From: Acanthococcus lagerstroemiae
Lineage: Eukaryota; Arthropoda; Insecta; Hemiptera; Eriococcidae
Direction of reading: 5' to 3'
DNA length: 64,000 bases
Assembly (NCBI GenBank): GCA_031841125.1
Contig: JAJSSI010000011.1
Coordinates: 1,426,001-1,490,000 of the forward strand
Below the pieces are notes generated by a model. That model worked only from the letters and a program-made list of their open reading frames with translations. It did no database searches and was not told the origin of the DNA. This document shows, piece after piece, positions 1 through 9,523 of the stretch; positions within the stretch are counted from its first letter, which is position 1; every line of letters begins with the position of its first letter. Both the position numbers and the translations under genes were made by a program.

Positions 1-2003
1 GTCAGTCGCGGAACCATACCGATAAACCAGCCATCGGCCTGATCATTAGTGGTACCTGTCTTTCCTGCTATTTCGGCTTTAATACCATATTGCCGTAAAC
101 GCCGGGCTGTACCGAAATCCACTACTCCTTGCATAAGCTTAAGCATAATAAAGGCGGTTTCTTCATTCAATACTTCATGAGCAGAAGGCCTCGTTTCTTT
201 GATAATTTTTCCATATTTATCTTCTATTTTAATCAATAAACGTGGCTTGATATATATTCCGTGATTATCAAAAGTATTAAAAGCAGCTGTCATTTCATAA
301 GGAGCGACGTCAGCTGAGCCAAGTGCTATGGACAAATTATTAGGTATGGGAGAGTCTATACCCATTTCTTTGGAAAGATCTATAACGGCCTTAGCAGTGG
401 TTTGAGAAATAAGGCGCGCCGATACCGTATTTACGGAAAAGGCAAGGCTCTGCTTAAGTGTAAGATTTCCTCCGTATTTGCCGTTGGCATTTCGGGGACT
501 CCAGTTTCCTACGGTGAATTGCTCACTGGAGATTTTTGTGCAAGGGTTATAATGAAGCTGATTAATCGCCGCCGTATAAAGAATTGGCTTAAAAACCGAA
601 CCTACTTGACGTCGGGTTTGCGCTACATGGTCGTACTTAAAATGATCAAAATCTACTCCCCCTACCCAAGCCTTAACGTAACCACTGGTAGGTTCTATAG
701 AAATTAAACCGGCCTGCATAATACCCTTATGGTACTTAATAGAATCCCAGGGCGAAATCAAGAACTCTTTACTACCTTCCCAGGTAAATATTTTCAAAGG
801 TTTAGGCCTTTTAAACTCTTCTATAATTGCCTCTTCTGTCATTCCATCCTCCTTAAATTTTTGGTAATCCGATGTTCTTCGGATAGCGGCAAGAAATATA
901 CGATCTCTTTTTTTAGGGCTGATGCCCACAAAAGGCGCCACAGGATTTTTTTTCTGTTCCGCGTCAAAACGCTTTTGCATTTGCGCAAGATGCTTTTTAA
1001 TAGCTGATTCAGCGTATTTTTGCATCCTGGAATCTATGGAAGTGTAAATTTTTAAGCCGCTTGTGTAAAGATTGAACTTTTCTCCGATTTTTTCTTCATA
1101 CTCATTCAGAGCATCTTGAATCTCTTTTTTAAGAAACTCTGTGTAATAGGTCAATAACCCAAAATTGTTTTTTTGTAACTTGAAATTCACAGACAACGGC
1201 ATTTTCACGCTATTATCGTACTCTTGGGCATCGATAAAATGATATTTCTTCATCTTTAAAAGCACCAAATTTCTTTGTCTTTTAGAGGTATCCAGATGCA
1301 TTTTTGGATTGTATAAACCTGGGTTTTCAAGCATACCCACCAAAGTGGCGCATTCTTGCAAATTTAAATTCTCGATCTCCTTGTTAAAGTAAGTGAGCGA
1401 GGCAGATTCAACGCCTTTTGCCTGGTTAAGAAAATCGAATTTATTAACGTACATAGCTATGATTTCCTCTTTCGAGTAACGCCTTTCAAGCTCTATTGCC
1501 ATCACCCATTCCAGGAGCTTTTGATGAAGTCGCTGGATTTTATTTTTGGACGAGCGGCCTGTAAAAAGTAATTTGGCAAGCTGTTGAGAAATCGTACTTG
1601 CTCCTCCCTCTTGTCCAAGAAATAAAATCGCTCTTAAAAGAGATCTCCCGTCAATACCCGAGTGTTCTCTGAAACGAATATCTTCTTTAGCGATCAGCGC
1701 ATTTACAAAATTTTCAGGTAGCTGTTTATAAGTGATCAATGTACGATTCTCAGAGAAAAATTTTCCAAGTAATTTATTATTGGTATCATATACCTCAGAG
1801 CCCACCTCCATAGAGGGGTTCTCAATATCTTCAGTACTGGGCATTTTACCAACCCAGCCCTTGCTGGTCATATAAAATAGTATAAAAAGTCCCAATATAG
1901 CAGAAAATACGGTTATCCAAAAATAACGCATGATGTTCCAAAGAGAGCATTTTTTGAGCTTATCAGAAACGATTTTAGGAGATAAAAGCGATTTTTTTTT
2001 CAT
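1..2003 (-). CDS. mrcA: Penicillin-binding protein 1A (bifunctional transglycosylase/transpeptidase), C-terminus beyond window
   Basis: Class A penicillin-binding protein that polymerises and cross-links peptidoglycan at the inner membrane. I translated the minus strand from the ATG at 2003; the frame stays open to base 1, so the end is outside the window. A short lysine-rich cytoplasmic start is followed by one membrane segment at about residues 28-45. The GT51 domain shows EDIRFREHSG and GGASTISQQ. The transpeptidase domain shows SVFK (catalytic serine), SVN and KTGT. It lies directly downstream of the broken gldH, the usual flavobacterial order ricT-gldH-PBP1A. All catalytic motifs are present, so it is probably functional; in an otherwise decaying region it is likely essential. 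Confidence 0.93.
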   Translation of the reverse strand, partial: MKKKSLLSPKIVSDKLKKCSLWNIMRYFWITVFSAILGLFILFYMTSKGWVGKMPSTEDIENPSMEVGSEVYDTNNKLLGKFFSENRTLITYKQLPENFVNALIAKEDIRFREHSGIDGRSLLRAILFLGQEGGASTISQQLAKLLFTGRSSKNKIQRLHQKLLEWVMAIELERRYSKEEIIAMYVNKFDFLNQAKGVESASLTYFNKEIENLNLQECATLVGMLENPGLYNPKMHLDTSKRQRNLVLLKMKKYHFIDAQEYDNSVKMPLSVNFKLQKNNFGLLTYYTEFLKKEIQDALNEYEEKIGEKFNLYTSGLKIYTSIDSRMQKYAESAIKKHLAQMQKRFDAEQKKNPVAPFVGISPKKRDRIFLAAIRRTSDYQKFKEDGMTEEAIIEEFKRPKPLKIFTWEGSKEFLISPWDSIKYHKGIMQAGLISIEPTSGYVKAWVGGVDFDHFKYDHVAQTRRQVGSVFKPILYTAAINQLHYNPCTKISSEQFTVGNWSPRNANGKYGGNLTLKQSLAFSVNTVSARLISQTTAKAVIDLSKEMGIDSPIPNNLSIALGSADVAPYEMTAAFNTFDNHGIYIKPRLLIKIEDKYGKIIKETRPSAHEVLNEETAFIMLKLMQGVVDFGTARRLRQYGIKAEIAGKTGTTNDQADGWFIGMVPRL

Positions 2004-2476
2004 GTTTTAAACGGCTGATAATTTTCCATCGTTAACCAAATGTCTGTAGTATTTTTTAACGGATTTTTTCGCATGGCATGCGAAAAGCGCATTTTGTAAG
2101 CCCCATTTTTAAGGGGAAGAGAATTGTACAAGCCTAACTCTATAATTTTTGTTGCGCCCAGGCCTTTATCCTTCCAGTGACCGTCAATTTCAGCAAGCTT
2201 AAATTGCATGGTATCTTTTTTTATCGTTTTGTTTTAATAAAAAGCTTCTACAAAAAGAAAAATATTGTCGAATTCGTAATCTGTAGTATGTTTAAGCGTT
2301 AAAGAAATATTATAGTTTTTTTGCGCCGGTTTAAGAGCAAAATTAAGCGATCTTTCTTTATTCGAGACCGATGAATTTATAGACTTTATATCTCTGAAAA
2401 TCATATTATTATTAATACAACTTAGAGCAATCAACAAAGCCGCGCCAATAAAGAATATTTCTAAACATTTTTTTAT
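2000..2476 (-). pseudogene. gldH: gldH, gliding-motility lipoprotein, interrupted by an in-frame stop
   Basis: GldH is a lipoprotein needed for flavobacterial gliding and the type IX secretion-linked motility machinery. The minus-strand reading gives a lipoprotein signal ending in LIALSC, then the family's conserved body ([14 protein letters not shown], later LAEIDGHWKDKGLGATK). One TAA at 2234-2236 splits the frame; both halves are in the same frame, so this is a nonsense change and not a frameshift. The natural start seems lost too: the codon where MKKCLEIFF would begin is ATA (2474-2476), with no in-frame ATG upstream before a TGA. Position between ricT and PBP1A supports the identity. Readthrough or use of an internal TTG (2437) cannot be excluded. 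Confidence 0.8.
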
Positions 2477-2560
2477 GGTTTTTTTTGTTTTCGGAAAAAC
2501 GACTCAAATCGTTTTCTTCCAATTCCGAAAAGATCATATGGGATTCCTCCTCTTTATTGA

Positions 2561-3586
2561 TCACACAATTCTTCGATCACACAATTCTTCAAGAGTTGGA
2601 GCCTTTTGTCCTCGATGATTCATCTCTACTCCCATCTTTACCTTATGCAAGCTAAGACCAAAAATCTTGTGATAATTATGAACATAAACATACCACAATT
2701 CTTTTTTAAATACATCTACTTTAATGCACTGTGCGATATCTTTCTCAGTCTGGATTTTTTTATTAAAATCAGGGAATTCCCCGAGGGCTTCCAAGTAGGT
2801 ATCCAATTCAAAATTTAGACAACATTTGAGCTTTCCGCACTGACCAACTATTTTTTGAGGATTGATTGATAGTTGCTGATAACGAGCGGAGGTAGTGCTT
2901 ACGGTTTTAATTTTTTTCAGCCAGCTACTACAACATAACTCGCGACCGCAAGATCCTATACCTCCTATTTTGGATGCCTCTTTTCTATAACTAATTTGTT
3001 TCATTTCTATACGAACATGGAAGGTATTTGCAATTTTTTTTACGAGCTCTCTAAAATCCACCTGATTATCAGCCGTATAATAAAAAACCGCTTTGCTGTC
3101 ATCTCCTTGATATTCCACGTCGGAAATTTTCATCGCCAATTTTAGCTCCTTCACAATCGCTTTGGCCTTGACTAAGGCGGGTATTTCTTTCTCTTTAGCT
3201 ATTTTCCAGATCGTCAGATCTTTTTCCGTGGCTTTACGGTAAATCTCTTTAATTTGCTTAGATTTTTCATTTAATTGATTGTTTTTCAGTTGTATTTTTA
3301 CAAGTTCTCCGCTCAAGTTTACCGTGCCTATATCATAACCACTATCGCATTCTACTACTACTTTTTGACCCACTTGCAAAGGTAATTTAGAGGTATTTCT
3401 ATAGAACGCCTTGCGATTGTTTTTAAAACGCAACTCCAGAATATTAAACTTTTCTCCTGAGATGGGAGGAATATTCGCCAACCAATCAAAAGTAAAGGAT
3501 CTGCTACAACTGTCAATCTGACAATTTCCATTATTTTTGCAATCGGATTTTGCGGTTTTTAAGCAATTTTCACATACTTTGGCCAT
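2561..3586 (-). CDS. ricT: PSP1-domain protein, RicT/YaaT homologue
   Basis: Homologue of RicT (YaaT), a PSP1-domain protein. In Bacillus its complex binds Fe-S clusters and modulates RNA processing; its role in Flavobacteriia is poorly known. The N-terminus is cysteine-rich (MAKVCENC, then C-x-N-C-x-I-D-S-C), followed by the PSP1 core with the GSCGRELCC segment and CGKLKCCLNFEL near the middle. I chose the ATG at 3586, 341 residues, because family members begin just before the first cysteine pair; an upstream ATG at 3631 would add 15 residues. It is divergent from coaD, with less than 100 bp between the starts, and is followed by the broken gldH. Confidence 0.88.
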   Translation of the reverse strand: MAKVCENCLKTAKSDCKNNGNCQIDSCSRSFTFDWLANIPPISGEKFNILELRFKNNRKAFYRNTSKLPLQVGQKVVVECDSGYDIGTVNLSGELVKIQLKNNQLNEKSKQIKEIYRKATEKDLTIWKIAKEKEIPALVKAKAIVKELKLAMKISDVEYQGDDSKAVFYYTADNQVDFRELVKKIANTFHVRIEMKQISYRKEASKIGGIGSCGRELCCSSWLKKIKTVSTTSARYQQLSINPQKIVGQCGKLKCCLNFELDTYLEALGEFPDFNKKIQTEKDIAQCIKVDVFKKELWYVYVHNYHKIFGLSLHKVKMGVEMNHRGQKAPTLEELCDRRIV

Positions 3587-3678
3587 TTGGCTGAGAGGTT
3601 TTGAAGGTAAATTTAACTCTTTATAAAACAAGATCGATAGAATTATTTATTAGTTTTATATTTTACCAAAAATTAACT

Positions 3679-4149
3679 ATGCCTGAAAAAATTGCTGTTT
3701 TCCCTGGATCTTTTGATCCTATGACACTTGGACATTATGATATCATTATAAGATCGTTAACCTTGTTTGATCGTCTTATAATCGCTATAGGACAAAATGT
3801 TGAAAAAGATTACATGTTCCCTCTTAAAGAACGGCAGAAATGGGTAGAGTCAGCTTTTTCAGAGCATCCTAAAATAAAAATTATAGCTTATCAAGGGCTT
3901 ACCGTTCGTTTTTGTCAAAAAATGGGAGCACGTTTTATTTTAAGAGGATTAAGAAATCCTGCAGATTTTGAATTCGAAAAAGCTATTGTTCACACCAACC
4001 GAACATTGACTAACGATGAGATCGAAACAGTATTTTTATTAACTTCTTCAAAAAATTCCTTTATCAGCTCAAGCATTGTACGAGATGTGATCAGAAATGG
4101 AGGTGAGTATAGACGCCTGGTGCCTTCTTCGGTGAATCTGGAAGATTAG
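3679..4149 (+). CDS. coaD: Phosphopantetheine adenylyltransferase
   Basis: Transfers AMP from ATP to 4'-phosphopantetheine, the fourth step of coenzyme A synthesis, in the cytosol. The 156-residue product starts MPEKIAVFPGSFDPMTLGH, containing the nucleotidyltransferase TxGH signature (TLGH), and has the RGLRNPADFEFE substrate-binding segment and the SSSIVRDVI motif near the C-terminus. Length is normal for the family. The frame is open upstream to 3601, but the conserved start is the ATG at 3679. It is transcribed away from ricT. No lesions seen. Confidence 0.95.
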   Translation: MPEKIAVFPGSFDPMTLGHYDIIIRSLTLFDRLIIAIGQNVEKDYMFPLKERQKWVESAFSEHPKIKIIAYQGLTVRFCQKMGARFILRGLRNPADFEFEKAIVHTNRTLTNDEIETVFLLTSSKNSFISSSIVRDVIRNGGEYRRLVPSSVNLED

Positions 4150-4173
4150 AATAACGCTCATAAGAGCGGCCGT

Positions 4174-4525
4174 CTATACCATCCTTTCCAGCAGGAGAAT
4201 ACCGGATTGTGGGACAATAAAATATTTTTCATTTATAGATAACCTCATGAGCATGCTGTAGTAAAAATATGGCTAAATCTCCTTCACTTGCCTGTAGAGG
4301 CATATAGCGCGCTTTTCGATCACCGGCTTTCCAAAATTCTTCGTCATCTTCTGCAGAAATGGCATAACCAGGCCCAACTTTGATAACGTAACCGCTTTAT
4401 ATTTTTTCTTTTTCCTTAACACCAGGTGGAAGATATAAACCACTGTCGGTTTTTCCATTATTGATTTTGGGTTTGATCAGCACACGATCTCCGACAACGA
4501 TTAAGCTCTTTATAGATTTGCTCAT
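4174..4525 (-). pseudogene. GroES-like co-chaperone family gene, broken
   Basis: Remnant of the second, GroES-like co-chaperone family common in Bacteroidota (not the groEL-partner groES). From the ATG at 4525 the frame reads MSKSIKSLIVVGDRVLIKPK and continues through SGLYLPPGVKEKEKI. It hits a TAA where the family has glutamine (about 4401), continues in frame through SGYVIKVGPGYAI and GDLAIFLLQHAHEVIYK, and then needs a +1 shift near 4210 to finish NEKYFIVPQSGILLLERMV. Two lesions make function very unlikely. It sits between convergent coaD and divergent gltX. Confidence 0.8.
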
Positions 4526-4637
4526 AGAAAACCAGAAGACATCGCATAAAATTAACAATTGCATTTATTCTTTTAAAAAATTAACACGGCTTTTTTCTCC
4601 TTTTACTTGCTAAAAATTTTTATCGCTCAGTGATCTT

Positions 4638-4669
4638 TTTGCAAAAGCGCCATGTGAACTTTAATTTTG
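4638..4669 (+). promoter_or_regulatory. Bacteroidota-type promoter of gltX
   Basis: TTTG at 4638-4641 and TAATTTTG at 4662-4669, separated by 20 bp, match the Bacteroidota housekeeping promoter (-33 TTTG, -7 TAnnTTTG). Transcription would start near 4676, leaving a very short leader before the gltX ATG codons at 4684 and 4693. Confidence 0.6.
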
Positions 4670-4683
4670 CTTGAGGAAAATAT

Positions 4684-6216
4684 ATGAGTTCTATGAAAAA
4701 AACAAGGGTTCGTTTTGCACCAAGTCCTACAGGACCTCTACATTTGGGCGGCCTGCGAACAGCCCTTTACAATTATTTATTGGCGCAAAAATACAAAGGT
4801 GACTTTATTCTGCGTATTGAAGATACTGATCAGGAACGCTTTGTTCCAGGCGCTGAAGAGTATATATTAGAATCGCTTAACTGGTGTGGTTTAACACCTG
4901 ATGAAAGCCCTTATCATGGAGGCGAGTATGGACCTTACCGACAATCTGAACGCAAGTCTATATATACGCCTTATTTTCGTCGCCTTATTAAGGAAGGCCA
5001 CGCCTATTACGCTTTTGATACGGAAGAAATGCTGGATAAAAAAAGAAAAGCTTTTGAAAGTCAGGGAAACACGTTCAGCTACAATGCCCAGACGCGTTTG
5101 CAAATGGATAATTCACTCTCACTAACGGCGCAAGAAGTAACAAATCGTTTGGAAAAGGGCGTTCAGCACGTGATTCGCTTTAAAACACCGGCTGATCATC
5201 AAATCTTAAAGATATACGATGAGATCCGTGGAGAAATTAAAATAAATACCGCTACTCTTGATGATAAAGTGCTTGTGAAATCTGATGGAATGCCTACTTA
5301 TCACTTGGCCAATATAGTGGATGATCATTTAATGGAGATTACACATGTCATACGCGGTGAAGAATGGTTGCCTTCACTACCCTTGCATTGGCTCTTATAC
5401 AAAGCCATGGGATGGGAAGTGCCTTATTTCGCTCATTTGCCGCTCATCTTAAAACCCGAAGGCAGGGGAAAACTTAGTAAAAGAGACGGAGAGCGCCTGG
5501 GATTTCCCATTTTCCCTCTACAATGGAAGGATCCTCAAAGCGGAATTCTTAACCGCGGCTATCGCGAGGAAGGTTATTTTCCCGAAGCTTTTATCAATAT
5601 GCTCGCACTTCTGGGATGGAATCCGGGTGGAGAACAGGAAATTTTCTCCCTAAAGGAATTGATTGACTTATTCTCTCTCAATCGGGTCGGAAAATCTGGC
5701 GCACGCTTTAGCAAAGAAAAAGCTCAATGGTTTAATCAGCAGTACCTGCAGCAAAAACCCTTGACAGAGCTGACAAGGCTATTTCAAAAGGAATTAAAAA
5801 AACATAAAGTAAACAACTCAACGCAAGGGTACAACCGAAAAGTAGTAGAGGCTGTCAGAGAACGGGCATCCTTTGTCCATGACCTATGGGAAAAGGGGTA
5901 TTGTTTTTTTATGCCTCCTCTGCAATATGATCCTAAGGACTTTAAGAAAGTATTGCATAAAGAAAGTTTTTCCGTTATGAAAAATCTAACCGCAGATTTG
6001 TCGAAATGGGAAGATTTTAGCGCTTGTATTCTTAAAAAACACCTGGAAGATTTCGCAGCCGCCCGAAATCTGAATTTTGTTAATCTCATACAATCGCTGC
6101 GATTAGCTTTAGTAGGCGCTTTGCAGGGTAGTGATATATTTTTTATCATGGAAATGCTTGGGCAAAAAGAAACAGTTGAAAGAATAGAACAACTCATCCA
6201 AAGGGCGCCAGAATAA
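4684..6216 (+). CDS. gltX: Glutamate--tRNA ligase
   Basis: Charges tRNA-Glu with glutamate in the cytosol. The 510-residue protein has the class I HIGH-type signature as PSPTGPLHLGGLRTALYNYL near residues 13-32 and the KMSKS-type loop as GKLSKRDG near residue 262; the anticodon-binding C-terminal part is complete. Length is normal for Bacteroidota GltX. Two nearby starts are possible, ATG 4684 and ATG 4693 (MKKTRVRFAPSPTG); the promoter just upstream does not exclude either. It is convergent with pepP, whose stop lies 4 bp beyond its own. Confidence 0.97.
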   Translation: MSSMKKTRVRFAPSPTGPLHLGGLRTALYNYLLAQKYKGDFILRIEDTDQERFVPGAEEYILESLNWCGLTPDESPYHGGEYGPYRQSERKSIYTPYFRRLIKEGHAYYAFDTEEMLDKKRKAFESQGNTFSYNAQTRLQMDNSLSLTAQEVTNRLEKGVQHVIRFKTPADHQILKIYDEIRGEIKINTATLDDKVLVKSDGMPTYHLANIVDDHLMEITHVIRGEEWLPSLPLHWLLYKAMGWEVPYFAHLPLILKPEGRGKLSKRDGERLGFPIFPLQWKDPQSGILNRGYREEGYFPEAFINMLALLGWNPGGEQEIFSLKELIDLFSLNRVGKSGARFSKEKAQWFNQQYLQQKPLTELTRLFQKELKKHKVNNSTQGYNRKVVEAVRERASFVHDLWEKGYCFFMPPLQYDPKDFKKVLHKESFSVMKNLTADLSKWEDFSACILKKHLEDFAAARNLNFVNLIQSLRLALVGALQGSDIFFIMEMLGQKETVERIEQLIQRAPE

Positions 6217-6220
6217 GCTT

Positions 6221-7516
6221 TCAAGCTTTATTCATTAAATCTTCGATCTCATCGATTTGTACAGGGATATTCTTCATCAAATTTTTGGGAGGGCCACTTT
6301 CCTGGATGACATAGTTATCTTCAATACGAATCCCTAAGGATTCCTGCGGTATATAAATACCTGGCTCTACCGTAAAAACCATGCCCGCCCGAAAGTCTTC
6401 TGAAAGAATGCCATAATCATGTGTGTCAAGTCCCAAATGATGAGAGGTGCCATGCATGAAATATTTTTTGTAAGCCGGAGATTGCGGTGCTGAGTTTTGC
6501 ACATCTGACTTATCGAGAAGGCCTAAATCAAGCAATTCAGCGCTCATGATACGTCCAACTTCTTTATTATAATCATGCCAATTATTTCCGGGTATGAGCA
6601 TCTCCGCCGCCTTATCTTTTACCTCTAGAACCGCCTTGTAAATTTTTTGCTGACGTTCGCTATAACGTCCGCTCACCGGTAAGGTACGTGTAAGATCAGC
6701 GCTATAATTGGCGTAACAAGCCCCTACGTCCATAAGCAAGAGTTCTCCTTTTTGACATTGCCTGTTATTTTCAATATAGTGGAGTATACAAGCATTAGCG
6801 CCGCCGGCAATAATCGGCTCATAGGCAAAACCACTGGCACGATGGCGCAGGAACTCATGAATCCATTCCGCTTCGATTTCATATTCCCATACTCCCGGCT
6901 TTACAAATCCCAGTACTCTGCGAAAGCCTCTTTCCGTAATATTACAAGCCCTCTGCAATTGCTCTATTTCTTCAGGTTCCTTAATAGATCGCAAGCTTTG
7001 TAAAATGGGATTACTTCTCTTATAGGTGTGCAAAGGATAGTGTTTTTTAACTTTTTTAACAAATCGCTCTTCACGGGTTTTGACTTCACGCGCAGCTCGA
7101 TGATGTTCATTGAGATTGAGATAGACATTTTCCGCCTGACTCATCATGCCATAGAAAATGGAATCAAATTGATTCAGCCAATAAATAGTTTTTATACCCG
7201 ATATTTTTTGAGCTCGCTCTTTGGTAAGATTAGGTCCTTCCCATATTCTGATATGATCATTGGTTTCTTTAAGAAAAAGAATTTCGCGGTTTACCTCTTC
7301 AAGAGCCTGTGGAAAAAGGAGCAGAATGCTCTCTTGCTGATCTATGCCAGAGAGGTAAAAAATATCGCGATGCTGCGTAAAGGGCAAGGTACTGTCGGCA
7401 CTTACGGGATAAATATCGTTGGAATTAAAAATCGCCAATGACTTTGACGCAAGGCGTTTACAAAATTTCTTTCGGTTTTTAATAAAAAGCTCTTGAGAAG
7501 GAGAAACATATTTCAT
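6221..7516 (-). CDS. pepP: Xaa-Pro aminopeptidase (M24 family)
   Basis: Metallo-aminopeptidase that removes an N-terminal residue preceding proline. The first part is the aminopeptidase P N-terminal domain; the C-terminal pita-bread domain carries the five metal ligands: two aspartates in LMDVGACYANYSADLTRTLP, a histidine in HGTSHHLGLDTHD, and glutamates in FTVEPGIYIP and IRIEDNYVI. With the ATG at 7516 the product is 431 residues, normal for the flavobacterial enzyme; a TTG 6 bp upstream is a less likely start. It is convergent with gltX. Confidence 0.95.
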   Translation of the reverse strand: MKYVSPSQELFIKNRKKFCKRLASKSLAIFNSNDIYPVSADSTLPFTQHRDIFYLSGIDQQESILLLFPQALEEVNREILFLKETNDHIRIWEGPNLTKERAQKISGIKTIYWLNQFDSIFYGMMSQAENVYLNLNEHHRAAREVKTREERFVKKVKKHYPLHTYKRSNPILQSLRSIKEPEEIEQLQRACNITERGFRRVLGFVKPGVWEYEIEAEWIHEFLRHRASGFAYEPIIAGGANACILHYIENNRQCQKGELLLMDVGACYANYSADLTRTLPVSGRYSERQQKIYKAVLEVKDKAAEMLIPGNNWHDYNKEVGRIMSAELLDLGLLDKSDVQNSAPQSPAYKKYFMHGTSHHLGLDTHDYGILSEDFRAGMVFTVEPGIYIPQESLGIRIEDNYVIQESGPPKNLMKNIPVQIDEIEDLMNKA

Positions 7517-8070
7517 GATCAAAAATTTCTGACGTAAAACTCATACATAATAGATTCAATCCTATATTATTGAATTTTTTGAACTCATCTCAAATGAATC
7601 TATTGGTTTATACGGATAATAAATATCATTATCTAGGGTAAATATCTTATAAATGAAAGAAGATGATAGCGATATTAAAAAATCGTCTGAAAATTACAGC
7701 ATGAGAAAGTACTGGTATATTATTAATTTTTTTTCGAACATTTTAAAAGCCCTATTTTATAAACATTTTTTGATACACAAATTGCGCATATTAACTACCG
7801 GAACTCTTAAGCGTGAGTAAATTACAGGAAGGCTATAGTTAAACTATAAGATTCTCTATATTCTTTAAAGGCTCACTCATCATAGAAAGATTCGTGTCTT
7901 TCATAAAAGCTATTGAATCTTAATAGTTACTTTTTTACCGGAACACATATCAGCTATAATTTTTAAATGATTAGACAACCCTTATTATTTCTTTTGACAT
8001 ATTTTTTAAACTACAGAAGCTCTATAAAATGGCTATCAAAAATGGCCCTTTTCGATATTTAAGATACATT
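7517..8070. other. Gene-free AT-rich stretch between pepP and pyk
   Basis: About 550 bp with stops in all frames. I could not match any piece to a known family on either strand. It may be the residue of a fully eroded gene, but the sequence does not show which. Confidence 0.6.
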
Positions 8071-9522
8071 TTACTTTACCTCAGATAGTCTTATGGTATT
8101 GCTATCGCCTTTCTCCACCACAGGCATGGTAGAGAGGTTTACCACATAATCACCTTTATTTAAAAATCCGCCCTCTAAAGCCATTTTATTAATATCCTTT
8201 ATAGTATCGTCCGTATTGACAAAGCGTTCGTAGTGAAAAGCGATGACTCCCCAAAGGAGGTTAAGCCTTCGAAGAATATGCTTATTGTCAGTATAAGCAA
8301 GAATATGCGTCGTTGGCCTGTATGATGAGATTTGAAACGCATTATAACCTGTATGCGTAAGAGTGATGATCGCTTTGGCCCAGGCTTGTTCGGCAAGTTT
8401 AGTGGCGGTATAACACATACGATCGGTAATATATTTTTGTCCCATATCTTGCACTACAGGTTTGTAATGAGGTACGCTGATCCTTGGATCAGCTTCTGTA
8501 TGCTGAATAATCTTGCTCATTTGCAAAACCACCTCTACCGGATATTTACCCACGGACGTCTCGGCGCTTAGCATGACTGCGTCGGCGCCGTCTAGGACGG
8601 AATTAGCGACATCGTTTACCTCGGCCCTTGTAGGGGTAATATTCTCAAGCATACTTTCCATCATCTGAGTGGCAATAATAACGGGAATGCTAGCTATCTT
8701 GGCTTTATCAACCAGTTTTTTCTGTAGTAACGGAACTTCTTCCATAGGCACCTCTACGCCTAAGTCCCCACGGGCTACCATCAGACCATCGGCATGCCTT
8801 ACAATTTCATCTATATTGACAATGGCCTCAGGCTTTTCTATTTTGGCAATAACTGGAACTGGTAGCTCACTGTGCGTTTTGATAAATTCTTTAATATCGA
8901 GTAAATCTTGTTTCTTTCTTACAAAAGAAAGGGCTATCCAGTCTGCGCCGGCTTTTAAGGCAAATCGAGTGTCTTGTTTGTCTTTTTCGGTAAGTACCAG
9001 CAAAGACACCTGAGTATTGGGCAGGTTAACGCCCTTTTTGGATTTTAATATTCCTCCTTGAATTACAAGCGTTTGAACTTCATTTTTTCCATCCGTATGG
9101 ATACATTCAAGAACTAATTTCCCATCATCTAATAAAATTCTTTCCCCCACTTTGACGTCCTTGGGAAAATTTTGATAGGTCATATATGCCCTGCTTTGAT
9201 CTCCTATAACAGGTTGATTGGTAAAGGTAAATCTAGCTCCTTTCTCAAGGAAACTATTTTCTTTCATTTCTCCGACTCGGAGCTTCGGACCTTGCAAATC
9301 AGCCAGTATAGCAGTATTAAAACCGTATTCATCATTGATTTCATGTACCAATTTAATACCCTTGAGCGCCTCGTCATGCCCGGCATGTGAAAAATTGATT
9401 CGTATTACGTTTACACCCAGAGAAATCATTTGCTTTAAAATCTCTTTCGATTCAGAAGCAGGTCCTATAGTGGCGACGATTTTGGTTTTATTACGTGCAA
9501 TAGAGTGAGAAAACATGGTCAT
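8071..9522 (-). CDS. pyk: Pyruvate kinase
   Basis: Converts phosphoenolpyruvate and ADP to pyruvate and ATP, the last step of glycolysis. The 483-residue protein opens with KTKIVATIGPAS, contains LADLQGPKLRVG, the catalytic lysine region PVIAKIEKPEAI, the metal site MVARGDLGVEVP and the signature MMESMLENITPTRAEVNDVA. Two in-frame ATGs (9522, 9516) are possible starts. In Flavobacteriia it follows rnc and the IPExxxVDY gene; here the latter is broken and rnc is absent from the locus. No lesions in pyk itself. Confidence 0.97.
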   Translation of the reverse strand: MTMFSHSIARNKTKIVATIGPASESKEILKQMISLGVNVIRINFSHAGHDEALKGIKLVHEINDEYGFNTAILADLQGPKLRVGEMKENSFLEKGARFTFTNQPVIGDQSRAYMTYQNFPKDVKVGERILLDDGKLVLECIHTDGKNEVQTLVIQGGILKSKKGVNLPNTQVSLLVLTEKDKQDTRFALKAGADWIALSFVRKKQDLLDIKEFIKTHSELPVPVIAKIEKPEAIVNIDEIVRHADGLMVARGDLGVEVPMEEVPLLQKKLVDKAKIASIPVIIATQMMESMLENITPTRAEVNDVANSVLDGADAVMLSAETSVGKYPVEVVLQMSKIIQHTEADPRISVPHYKPVVQDMGQKYITDRMCYTATKLAEQAWAKAIITLTHTGYNAFQISSYRPTTHILAYTDNKHILRRLNLLWGVIAFHYERFVNTDDTIKDINKMALEGGFLNKGDYVVNLSTMPVVEKGDSNTIRLSEVK

Positions 9523-9523
9523 A

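Noticed and set aside
402..1007. Two plus-strand open frames of 101 and 92 codons
   Set aside because: They lie antisense to the PBP1A gene, whose minus-strand translation carries all family motifs.
5784..6224. 146-codon minus-strand open frame
   Set aside because: Shadow of the gltX C-terminal domain; composition is that of a reverse frame.
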